Positions 27,035 to 37,208 of a DNA stretch of 64,000 nucleotides are shown piece after piece. The notes beneath the pieces were generated by a model. It saw nothing but the letters and a program-made list of their open reading frames with translations. It was not told the origin of the DNA and did not search any database. Location: the NCBI GenBank assembly GCA_013076295.1, contig RQOL01000718.1, positions 1,736,001 through 1,800,000 on the forward strand. Direction: 5' to 3'. The position numbers and the translations under genes are program-made. Every line of letters starts with the position of its first letter. The stretch's first letter is position 1. The DNA is from Sanderia malayensis (Eukaryota > Cnidaria > Scyphozoa > Semaeostomeae > Pelagiidae).

Positions 27035-30000
27035 TTATTTTTGCAATGTGTCCAATACTCTGCTAGCTGCATCTTTGATGACATCCCAAGCAAATTCGAT
27101 GTGATCATCATTGCCCTCCTTTTTACAAATAACGAACCTGAGAATTGTTTTACCTTTTACTTGGCATGGAGTGATGAAGATTCTTCTCTCATCTGTTATC
27201 AGTTTGTTCACTGCATCATTGAGTTCGTTTGATCCCTGACAATAAGAAAGATATTGCTGCCATTTTGATTTTCAAAAAAATACAAAGGACAAAGCTACTG
27301 ATCGCTACTCAACTTTTCACGAGAAAGGAAATAATGTAGTCTTTTCTAACTTCCAAACATTTAGTTCTTGATTATAGCAACTATAAATGAAATTATTATA
27401 TATATGAAATAATTATATATTATATAATATGAAATAATATATTATATATTATATAATTATATATTATATAAATGAAATGATTCTTGGAGATGTTAAAACT
27501 TCTTACCTTAACCCGAAATGTTACAAGTCCATGTTTTTGATCAAGAAGCTCAAACCGATCATCAGCTAAGACAAAATTCTTGAACAATTTTGCTTGATCA
27601 CAGATCTGCGAATCAAAAATTAACAATATGATGAAATTAATTATGGCTCTCACTCCAGTTGTTTTGAGGTTATTAGCACTGGTAGCAAAAGTGGGGTTTT
27701 GAGGTCCAGCAAGTAGAGCATTCCGTGATCAAACGTCGGTCGTGTAAAGTAATTTTTATACCTTATACAAGATATCTTTTAATCCATTAACTCCATAGGT
27801 CCTTACAACAAACCACAATTTCAGTGCTTTAAACTTGCGTCCCAGAGGTATCTGCAAGTCCTTTAGTAGATAAAAAGCACCCAGATGTTGAGAGTGAATA
27901 TGTAAAACATATGAATAAAACATGGAATATAAGAATATCTACAGCAGTGACTTTGCTCGACCAAAAGATAAACGACAATCATTAATCAATTTGGCTTCTA
28001 TTAAAAAAATCAAGACATAAGAATACTGAAAACAAGCTACAGTTGAGCTTCTAATTAAGTCGACTTTCATCTTCATCAAGCCATTCATTTAATGTTTCGA
28101 TAACAGATCTGTTTTAAATTTCACTCTTAACATGTGAAGCTCTCGTGGGCTTCTTCTTGGTCATTGACGTGTCAAGGCTCAAAAACAGAATTGCACCTGG
28201 TTCATAATGGGTGGCAAACTCCAAGTGGAAAACTTACCTTATATTCCAACACTTTGCCTGCAAGAAGTAGTAGCATTAACATTACACAAGAACTGTAAAT
28301 CATAGAAACATTTGCTAAGAACTTTAAGAGAACACCAATCTATTGACTTGCTCAATATCTTCACAAACCTTCCACCCAGAGACAATTCTTAAGTACCTCT
28401 TAACCAACTCTTGCTATGCTTTGTGAAAGGGATAAACAGCAAATCTTAGCCCTATTGGCTGTTGAGTCTGGCTTTATTTTCCTTATTCTCAAATTTTAGA
28501 GCATTTGAGCCTCAATATTCTTATAAATTATATTCGTACTTCTCAAAACAGTCGGGAGATTCACATTTTGTTACCAAAGAAACTTGATTGACAACAGAAA
28601 AACCCCTTGAGAACAGAATAAAAGGAAAGTTTCGGCGAAAATTCCATAAAATGAAAAGAGTGCCCCATAAAATCATTTATATTTACTAATATTGTTGACT
28701 GGACTAACCTTCGTATTTATTGCGTAAGTATGATGCAGTCGTCGCAAGAACATTTGTTATTGAACGAACGCTTTTCACCCTGAGAAGAAGCAAAAAGACA
28801 AATCTAGCATACCTTTTGTGAAGAGAACATGCAAGGTTGCATAAAGCAGGTGCATTTCTGTATTCGCTGAACATTATTTGTCTGCCCTTACTCAGTCAGA
28901 TTTGACAATCGACTATCAGGCTGGGAAACTTGGAGCTCCGTCACATAATTCCATAGGTGTTCAACTGACAAGAACATCAAACTGTAATTGTAGTCAATTG
29001 TGTTGATTATAGTTTATGCTATATACAATGAATGCAGGCGTAGTTACCAGAGAAGAGTTGTATCGAAATTAGCCGAAATTGATTTGCCTGCATTGGCATT
29101 AAATGATTCTGCATACTAAAAAAATAAAACATTACATTAGCACAAAGCATTATTATTTTTAAAATCACCTAATTTTGTTACTGTTAATGTGAGAATGTGC
29201 ACTCTGCTCCCACTGCCCTGCCCTTGTCCGGCATTGCAGATCATTGGCTTACCTCTACACCTTTCAGAGTTCCCCTTAGTTCTGGGCACATATAATATAA
29301 ACCTGCATATGCGGCATCGATATGCATCCAGATACCATTTTCTTTACCTGTGTGTCAAAGTGATATAAAGACAGGAAAATACAGAACTTCAATCAATGAT
29401 GCCGCTTGTTGGACAAAAAAATTGTTCAAGCTACTGAGAGTTCATAGTTTTAAAGTCCATTTTCGAAATGGCGACACAGGTAAAACACTACGTCTTGAAA
29501 CAGGCCTTCCATTGCATTACCATCAACGAACAGTGATAATCTCTTACCACTTTGCTCAAATGGGTGCATAAAACATAGAAACAGTAAAATGTAGCATAAT
29601 ATAGAACCACTTACATATGGGTCCAAGCTCAGAAATCCGGTCAAAGGCACAGGTTCCAGTAGTGCCAAGTGTAGCACAAAGCTGAAAGCGCAGAAAAAAC
29701 TGATGATAACTTTGCAGGGCATTGTACCGACATATACTTTATAGATATATTCAACACCTATTCTAAAAATCTATAAAAAATACATCTGAGCTTACGAAGA
29801 ATGGTATTAAGCCATTTTCTTTGTCCTCCTGTGAAGAAAACGATCTTTTAAAGACTCTTTAGCAAAAACAAATACCCCAAGCCTTGGTGGCTTAAAAACG
29901 CTATAGTTCTCCTGCATATTTAATGTAACACTCTTGAGGAGGGTTCGATTCCCAACAAGGTCAAACATGAATTAGTATGCCAGCTCATAGTGACTCAGTT

Positions 30001-31840
30001 ACGCAAAAATTAAATATGAGTTTCAAGGTGGAGCCACATTCCTTGGAAGAACAGAAGGTACACTGCCAAAATTGGCCAAAATGCTTGGAAGTGAATATAG
30101 TATACCGAATTCAATCATTAAAACAAACTTTTATGGCAGCCTCAAAAGTGGAGCCTTCCAATTCTTGTTGGTCGTTAGTTTGAAGTGTCCTTAACCTGAT
30201 CCCAAGTACTTTGCAGCCTTTAGCGAAACAGCAATGAGTCTTGAAAAGATAAAAATATCTGATAATATTTTGCGATTTTTTGGTTAGAATTATCTCAGTT
30301 TCATTTCAAATACCGTTTGTGTTTTATGAGAATCTCTTAGCTTAGACTAACCTGGTCAGACTGGTAAGCAATCAACTTTGCAATAACTTGACTTTGATCA
30401 GATTCCGACTTTCCAGCTGTCAGTGTTTCCAAAATACGACCCTTTGCTGCCAACAAGCAAATAATTATCGACTCAGTTGAACTACCCTGCAAGAACATCA
30501 AAACGTCAGTTTGCAAGGTAGTTTGATGGTCGTTGAAAGTCGCACATAAATTTGGTTAGGTTAGCTTACCTGGATTGATCCACAACCCTTGAACGTTTTG
30601 CCATTTTCTTTGGAAAAGGCCAGAAACTCTTTTGGCAGACCAATCAGTTCTCCTTTAACAACGAAGAAAAAGTTACTGAGAAACCAGGATACACCCATTT
30701 ATTTATAAGAAACTATGCAAAATTCGTACCTTAGTCACACGAAATCTCCTACAACAGTTTCTTAAATTTTGAAGATCTGGCCCCCGGTTTCTTATAAATG
30801 GTTTCTTATAAAGAACTGGATGTGTTCATTAAAGTCTTTTTTGGTAACACATTGTCGTATGAATATTCTAAACTTTGACAATGCGGTTCCTTAAGTTCCT
30901 TCTTATCTGGGGAGAGGGGTCTGCGTTCTTTTCTAAAACTCCCAGTGACACCCACTGGTAAGCCATTTGTTGACGAATGTGTTATATGCTGCATTCGTCA
31001 ACAAATGGCTGTCTATTTTATGGTAGTCTTTTACATTGTGAAAATGCAGAATTGTGATGCTCCTATTATGACAGTTATACACTTCATTTCACTCAACTCA
31101 ATTATGTGCACCGGCGCACTGCACTGTGAATAAACAATGCGTGCAATGCGAAAATGTGTACACTAACCAATCCAGTCCAAGACTATTGTTTCCAGCTCTG
31201 TACACGCTGGACTTGCCACCTTTGAGAGATAGAAACATAAACGCTAACTTTTAGCCGTCTAGCGTAGTCAATAGAAAATCAATGTTGTTTTATCGACGAT
31301 GCATGACTTCTACCATTACTAGCATCGAATACAAAAATACTATAGCAAAACATGAAGTTGGTTTCTTCACTGATTGCCTCCTCACCCAACTGAATCCAAC
31401 ACAGTTAATTGCACTTGTAAGAATTTCGCCCAGAATGCTTGGGTAGCAAGTTCTACCTGGGAAATAGGCATGAAAGTGTGGACTCTGCCAATGTGTTATC
31501 TGAAAGCAAAATTGGAAAATCAAACACAAGTTCTGACGCTAAAGTTCTGAAACTCTTAGGCAATTTTAGTTCTACAGTTTAGTCAAAACTGTGCCTCAAT
31601 TAGAAACTTTAATCTGAGAACTTGATTCTTTAGACTTACCCCTGGAAAAATATGCTCTTCGACATCGCGAAATATTTGTTCCCATTTTTCGCCAATTTCT
31701 GGAGCTGTATCTGGAAGACGTTGCCTGAGATATCCTGGCTCAACACTTGAAAGCACATCGTACTTCTCTGTGTTTTCAAGATATTCAGATACAAAATCTA
31801 TCAGTTCATGGCCTGCTTTTCGAAACTGTTCGGCATTCAT
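27035..31840 (-). CDS. Aromatic L-amino acid decarboxylase-like group II PLP decarboxylase
   Basis: Sixteen exons encode about 512 residues: 31640-31840, 31386-31499, 31168-31219, 30570-30652, 30352-30486, 30129-30239, 29796-29828, 29615-29681, 29253-29347, 29048-29115, 28892-28981, 28709-28779, 28238-28257, 27762-27860, 27507-27605, 27035-27235. The family decarboxylates aromatic amino acids (DOPA, 5-HTP, tyrosine, histidine) to amines using PLP. Hallmarks seen: [16 protein letters not shown] at the start, [29 protein letters not shown], the cofactor-stacking His in [16 protein letters not shown] with the PLP-nitrogen Asp, and the catalytic loop Tyr before the QIPLGRKF block. The normally near-invariant NPHKW around the PLP lysine reads NAGKS: the Lys is kept, its neighbours are not. 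One exon is only 20 nt. Substrate is unknown. The fold call is secure; the DDC/TDC/HDC assignment is open. Confidence 0.9.
29881..29962 (+). tRNA. tRNA-like sequence (pseudogene or SINE relic)
   Basis: The segment has a perfect B box GGTTCGATTCC, a weaker A-box-like TGGCTTAAAAACG, and acceptor-stem-like ends GCCTTG and CAAGGT. The anticodon region does not fold cleanly and the spacing implies a long variable arm. It sits in an intron of the decarboxylase gene on the opposite strand. It is most likely a tRNA-derived relic and not a working tRNA. Confidence 0.3.
30690..30826. mobile_element. MITE-like repeat (family 4), shorter copy
   Basis: It begins TACACCCATTTATTTATAAG and is followed by AAACTATGCAAAATTCGTACC-type sequence. 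It ends with TTTCTTATAAAGAACTGG and a partial inverted terminus. The first ~40 bases match the element at 45690-45936. It lies in an intron of the decarboxylase gene. Confidence 0.55.
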
Positions 31841-32378
31841 TTCTGTTGCGTTGGTGAAAGGTTTGCAGTGAAGCAGCCCAGGCCAACATATAATAAAGTA
31901 TTCTCCCTGAGGTTTTCTTATCGTTCTGCTGTATACCACAGTCAAAGAGATTATCTCCAATATTAAATGTGATTTCACACTTGGGCAATTGGCCTTTATG
32001 TATAATCAATGTTGGGACAATACACAGGCTAAGGCTACTAGCTTTGGTTATGGGTGCTTATTGTTGAAATGGGTTATGGGTGCTTATTGTTGAAATAGAC
32101 TAACATGTTTACACTTACTGTCAAGTTTTGTGTTGTAAGCGTTACAGTTGATGATTTTGACCCACGAACTTAGGAGTGGTACCCTGGAGACAGGAGAGGC
32201 TGTTATAGGTGTAGGAATTATCGCAATAAACCTACCGCACTAGTTCTTAAATGAACAGAACAACTCTTAGAGAAAGACAGTCATACGTTTTCACAATTTT
32301 TCTTCAACAAACTCAAACGTACATCATGAAAATCTCTCTCTCAAATTCAACTCATACCTGAAGATTCATTTTACATGC

Positions 32379-32511
32379 CTTTATAGTGACAAGCAAGGAA
32401 ATTCTAAAATACTCTAACCAATCACAAGTAAGCTTAACTATATTCTGACCAATCAAAATACAGAATTAAGGTATGTAGTTTAACACGAATGCAATAGCGA
32501 AGTTTCTAGAA
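32379..32511 (-). promoter_or_regulatory. Heat-shock-element promoter upstream of the decarboxylase
   Basis: Reading the minus strand: a three-unit heat shock element TTCTAGAAACTTC (32499-32511), TATTTTGATTGG (inverted CCAAT ending near 32449), a second ATTGG (32418-32422) and TATAAAG (32379-32385). A GACA|GTAAGTG donor further downstream, about 32110, could end a 5' leader exon of the decarboxylase gene, whose ATG is at 31840. MED16 diverges at 32898, so the region may serve both genes. The heat shock element is identical to that of module copy 2 at 16190. Confidence 0.45.
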
Positions 32512-32897
32512 CGTTAATGACTAATTTTACTTACTAATATCTTATTGCCTAATTTTCTAACTCGGAATAAAAACGAGGTTCAAACAGTTCAAACAAACAC
32601 TATAACAAGGACAAAACAAAGGCCGTCACCTCTAGTAAGCTTGTCCAAACACAATCTTCACCCCCACTCCACTCCAAACACCCTGACTCCAAATCTCTCC
32701 TCTGCTGAGTCTTCGTCTGGAGGAACATTTATCTGAATGAAACGATAAACGAATTAGCCAAGCACGTTTTATTCAAATCAAGGCAACAAGACACAATTCA
32801 AACAATTCTTCTCACTTAATCATGGCTGCTTGTTTTTGGTTTCTCGTCGAACATTTTTGACCTATGAAATGAATATAATTACATCCTGATTATCAAG

Positions 32898-35387
32898 ATG
32901 CAGAGAATTTTTAAAACCGTGTGGGATGAAGAAATATCGGGCATAATTTTGAAGGAAAGGGCCTTCAACGCGACATGTGCATGGTCAACAAGGAATTTGA
33001 TTGCATTTACAACAGGTTTCATGGAAGCATTTGAAGTTGATTCAAGCGGAAATCATGTTTTACTGCACATTGCATGTCCCGAAAACCCAAATGAAGTGTA
33101 TCATCTCGAAACAGGCCTAAAAGAACCAATTCATCACATCTTGTGGGACAGAACAAGCACACGACTTCTCATCATTGACATCTGTGGCAATTGCAAAGTA
33201 TTTCAAATGTGCAACAGCATGATGAACTGTTGGAAGTGTATTCATTGTGTTGACATCGGTAGCAAGATTGTGTGTGTTTCATGGCTTGAAAGAGAGCCAA
33301 AGTTTGTTTACGATGCAAAACCTGGCTCCGTGAATATGTTTGAAAAGTTTTGCAAAAAGATCAGCAAACCTCCACTGGCTGACATTGCTGGGATAAGCAA
33401 AGATGGTTTTGTGGCTGTAACCGAAACTGGTATTGCTCAGGTTGCTATTCTCAATGATGGAGAAAGCCTAGGTAAAGTATCAAAGACAAGGTTATTTATA
33501 AATCATCCGAGAGTGTTGCTTGGAGACATATGTTTTAAAGATGATGGTAAAGTGTGCATTGCTCTGGCAACTGACCAGAGGGTCGTAGAGTTCTGCATTC
33601 TGACATTGCGAATGCAAATGGCAAGAGTGGAGATCTCTTTTGAAACCTCACCCTGCATAACACCGCACACAATAGGTGATGATGAGTACCAAACGTATCA
33701 GATAACTAACATCAGATTCAGCAATGAAAGCAAGCTTGAACGATTACTCATTTGCACTGAGACTGCTTTGACAACATGTCTGAAGTATTTTGAGCTCAAG
33801 TTAACGACCGCCACTTTGCAGCCTGTTCTACAGCGGAGGGTGCAGAATCCGAGTCAGAAAATGACAAAGGAATGGACGTGTGTGAAGTCATCCTTGTTAC
33901 CTACGAACATAACTTGCATTGCCATCTCTAATGTGTTATGTGCCGGAGATGTGTCAACAGACAGCGTGTTCTTTCCAAGCATCATGCTGACAACAACACA
34001 AGGAATGCTGCATAAACTGACAGCGGAAAATTTCACTGAGGTTTTCTCTGCAGATCTAGTCGATGCCACTTGTGAGGCAATTCAATGCCTGATATTTTCA
34101 CCAACTGATACCTGTGCATTTATCATTACCGACAAAGGCAATGTTATGATGTTGCTTGCTTCATCATTCCAGAACGTCAATGATGCTACCGTTATCAAGC
34201 TGGCGTCCAGTCTGTTCCAGTACTGCATTACTGCCGGGCAGTCGGCATGGGATGTTGGAGTGTTGCTTGCTCTACAGGGCGACAAGGTTGCAGAGCAGTG
34301 CCAGGCTTTGATAAGAAAGGATATTGCATCTCAATCCGCCATGGTCGAAGAGTTGACATTCATATCCCTTGCTAATGTCCAAGCAGATATATACAAGGGA
34401 TTGTATGGAGTTTATTATGGATCTCTTGAGTGCAGAGATGTCATTCTATTGAAATGGATATACAACTACGTGCATTCTGCTATAATGCTCATGCCATCAG
34501 ACAGAGAATCGCAAATTGCCTGGAAAATTAAGAACGTGTTGGGAAGACAGCTTGAAATTGAGCTACCAAAACTCATGCAACTCCTCGAGGTTAAAGACAT
34601 CCCATTTAATGCAGCATTGATATCGTCATTGCAGCATGTGATGGAATGGATAACAAGCTATGCAGTCAGGGTTTGCAAGATGATTCTGCTAGCAAACAGT
34701 GGCGGCAATAGCAAGCCGATCCTTTCAACTCTGACGATATCAGGGCTGAGAATCCTCAGAGAGTTACTTGTTCTGATGTACACATGGGGCCAAGCTTTAC
34801 CTTGCTGGCAACCGCATTTCCTTGAGTCGGGTAGCCCCCTTGACCTCTTGGCTCAAATCTTTAAAGTTGTCTCCAAGTTGTTGCAAGGGAGAGAGAATAA
34901 CAGCACTACAATGGATTCTATTGTCAGCATTGACGAGATTCCCATGCGCGCGCATCCGCAGATGTACGAAAGCCTGCCTCTTTTTGATCCAAAGAGCGGC
35001 GTGTTGAGCCAGTGCCAGTTTCTGCACGAACACGATAACGAATTCGACGTGTACACGTTCGATTCGCAAGAGCGCACGATGCGATTAGCAATGAACTACT
35101 CGCACCCGAGCCCGTTGGCGCACGAAACCGACATATACAGGATAAAGCCGGGCGATGTGTTCTACGACGCCGTGAATCTGATCACGACCACGTTGATGAA
35201 AGGCGAGACTTTAAAACAATGCGTGCAGTGCAACTGTTTGACATTGAGCATCGTGCATCAGAGTCGTGTTTTGTTGAGCACGTGGAGGGAACAGTGGGTG
35301 GATGGGTGCTTTTGTGGGGGTTTGTGGAAAAGTCTGCATCCGACACGGGAAATGGCAACAATTAAAGAGGCTGGTACGAAAGTCTGA
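32898..35387 (+). CDS. MED16: Mediator complex subunit 16
   Basis: MED16 is a tail-module subunit of the Mediator coactivator that links transcription factors to RNA polymerase II in the nucleus. A single 829-codon frame without introns covers the whole protein (vertebrate MED16 is ~877 residues). The N-terminal half is WD40-like: CAWSTRNLIAFTTGF, ILWDRTSTRLLIID and a following VSWLE match the animal family in order. The C-terminus, CVQCNCLT then WREQWVDGCFCGGLWKSL, matches the conserved Cys-rich end of MED16. The start MQRIFKTVWDEE is chosen because family similarity begins about 25 residues later, with only a short upstream flank. An intronless copy among multi-exon genes suggests retroposition or intron loss. 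The last ~500 nt are more GC-rich than the rest. Confidence 0.92.
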   Translation: MQRIFKTVWDEEISGIILKERAFNATCAWSTRNLIAFTTGFMEAFEVDSSGNHVLLHIACPENPNEVYHLETGLKEPIHHILWDRTSTRLLIIDICGNCKVFQMCNSMMNCWKCIHCVDIGSKIVCVSWLEREPKFVYDAKPGSVNMFEKFCKKISKPPLADIAGISKDGFVAVTETGIAQVAILNDGESLGKVSKTRLFINHPRVLLGDICFKDDGKVCIALATDQRVVEFCILTLRMQMARVEISFETSPCITPHTIGDDEYQTYQITNIRFSNESKLERLLICTETALTTCLKYFELKLTTATLQPVLQRRVQNPSQKMTKEWTCVKSSLLPTNITCIAISNVLCAGDVSTDSVFFPSIMLTTTQGMLHKLTAENFTEVFSADLVDATCEAIQCLIFSPTDTCAFIITDKGNVMMLLASSFQNVNDATVIKLASSLFQYCITAGQSAWDVGVLLALQGDKVAEQCQALIRKDIASQSAMVEELTFISLANVQADIYKGLYGVYYGSLECRDVILLKWIYNYVHSAIMLMPSDRESQIAWKIKNVLGRQLEIELPKLMQLLEVKDIPFNAALISSLQHVMEWITSYAVRVCKMILLANSGGNSKPILSTLTISGLRILRELLVLMYTWGQALPCWQPHFLESGSPLDLLAQIFKVVSKLLQGRENNSTTMDSIVSIDEIPMRAHPQMYESLPLFDPKSGVLSQCQFLHEHDNEFDVYTFDSQERTMRLAMNYSHPSPLAHETDIYRIKPGDVFYDAVNLITTTLMKGETLKQCVQCNCLTLSIVHQSRVLLSTWREQWVDGCFCGGLWKSLHPTREMATIKEAGTKV

Positions 35388-35960
35388 GCTACAAGGATGC
35401 ACTATAAATGTCTGTTTGTGGTATATAATGTACATAAACAGGTCGAAAATTAATAATGAATCGTATTTTGGTGGAACTATAAGTATTTAAACCTCTTCAA
35501 ATATATTGTCTTTTTCTGCCTACAACTCTTCACTTTTTATACGCCCCCTTTTCAAACAATTTTACTTTCTATATGCCCCTCTACACTTTACATTTGTTGG
35601 TATATACGTGTTTGGGCCCAAAGTTTTGCAACATGGACACTTGAAAGGTGCTGAGCACGTGGTCGTTGCTTGTTGTGAAGCAATCATCTTTCGTCATCCA
35701 ATCATCGGGGACCGCGTCTGTTTTCAAACAGGTTTTTATTTTGTTTGCGCTTATGCATGCAGGTATTATCTGTTTTGTTGAATTGCTTGGACGTACTGCG
35801 ATCTGCTAGTTAATAAAACAAATTTACAGCTTCTTTGCAAACATAATTCTGTACATCACTGGCCATTTGTTTTGGAGTGTCCAGGCAAAACTGAAGTCCA
35901 GTTTTTTTGCCCAGGCCTGACGACTTTTATTGATTGAGTTCGAGTTCGATCTTCAACAAA

Positions 35961-36789
35961 ATGGCACACTGGATCATGTTGTGCGCCCTCCTGTCGCCAT
36001 TCTTAGGATTGGTATTTGGTCAACAAGGTGAAAAAATGACATTTGAGATGCCGAAATTGTCAGAAGAAGAGCAACATTCACAACATATTCCGGCCAACCT
36101 TGCGTGTGATGCATGTACTGCAGTTGCTTTTCAGGTATTGTGGAAAATGTTCAAATTAGGCTTGCTTTGTTCCTCAGACGAGAGTGAGGATTAAAGTAAA
36201 GCAAGCTAACAATTTTGGTTAACCCGTGTCTTTTAGATGACAAAAATGCTGGAGAAAGAGGAAGCAAAGAGACATGGCAAGAAGTTGAAAGAATCCGAGT
36301 ATCTTGATTTATTTGAAAAACATTGCTATGGAAAAACATTTGATGAGTAAGAGGCTATACTGCTATTCCTTATAAATTATCCCCTTATAATGTTTGTGTA
36401 CTTGCTAATTTTATTAACAAGCATTTGTTTTTCTTTTAGATATGGATTGAAGACCGTAAATGGTGAAAATAGATTATCTGGCGATGGTCTTGAAGGTAAA
36501 GAAGTTCCTGGCATGTTACAAGGAGGAGGAAAATGGCCAGGAAGGTAAGCAAATTTTAAAAGTTCAAAACTATTCCCAGACCACTGAATCTATTCTATTT
36601 GACTCATGTCATATTCTTATAGTTTTTATCTTTCCATCTAGACTTGTAGAGAAGTGTGCAACCCTAATTGGAGAAATTGGTGAAGATGAAGTGTATGGCG
36701 AATTTAGAAGTAAAGGAAACTTGTTCAATTTATTCTGCGAGGTTGAAACTAAAGATTGCATCAAGAAAAGTGGCAAACAAGAACTCTGA
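35961..36789 (+). CDS. MZB1: MZB1/pERp1-like ER-resident saposin-type protein
   Basis: Four exons (35961-36134, 36237-36346, 36440-36544, 36642-36789) encode about 178 residues. In vertebrates MZB1 is an ER co-chaperone with oxidoreductase-linked roles in immunoglobulin and integrin folding. A signal peptide covers about residues 1-20 (WIMLCALLSPFLGLVFG). HIPANLACDACTAVAFQ then matches the family's HMPAHLRCDACRAVAYQ almost position for position, and LSGDGLEG and IGEDEVYGEFR also align. The C-terminus is KQEL, an ER-retrieval signal like vertebrate REEL. The ATG at 35961 gives the clean signal peptide. It lies 574 bp after MED16 and 420 bp before UCP4, all on the plus strand. The related canopy family is less similar. 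Confidence 0.88.
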
Positions 36790-37208
36790 AACTCCAAAGT
36801 TTTAGTGTAAATTCAAGAAGATAATAATGCTTAGTACACATTTATTGCAATGTAGATTAGATTTTCTGGCTATTTGATATTAGTCACTGTACATGTCTTG
36901 CAAAAAGAATATTATGCACTGGTTTTAACCATAAATGTTTAACATATGCTGTAATTTGAGTTTCTGTGTAGACAACTAAGGTAAGGTATAATGTTGTTTT
37001 GAAATTGGAAAGAATTTAGAAAAGGTGGGTTTTACAAGCCCAATTCACGTTTCTTCATACACGAAGTACTTAATTCGCGTGAACTCTTTCTGTTGTTGTT
37101 GTTGCTGTTCTGTTGTGTAAATATTTAGGTCACGGGAAGGGGACGTGGAGATTTTGCTAATTTCCTCTGCAGCAGGATTATTAATGTTTGATAAGCAATA
37201 AATATAGA

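Noticed and set aside
28892..29115. Apparent phase break between two decarboxylase exons
   Set aside because: Using the TTACAG acceptor at 28982 instead of the TTGTCAG further downstream restores the frame, so no lesion is needed.
35506..35781. Open frame of 91 codons between MED16 and MZB1
   Set aside because: No recognisable domain or family, and it lies in the 3' flank of MED16. Its length is within chance expectation for this composition.
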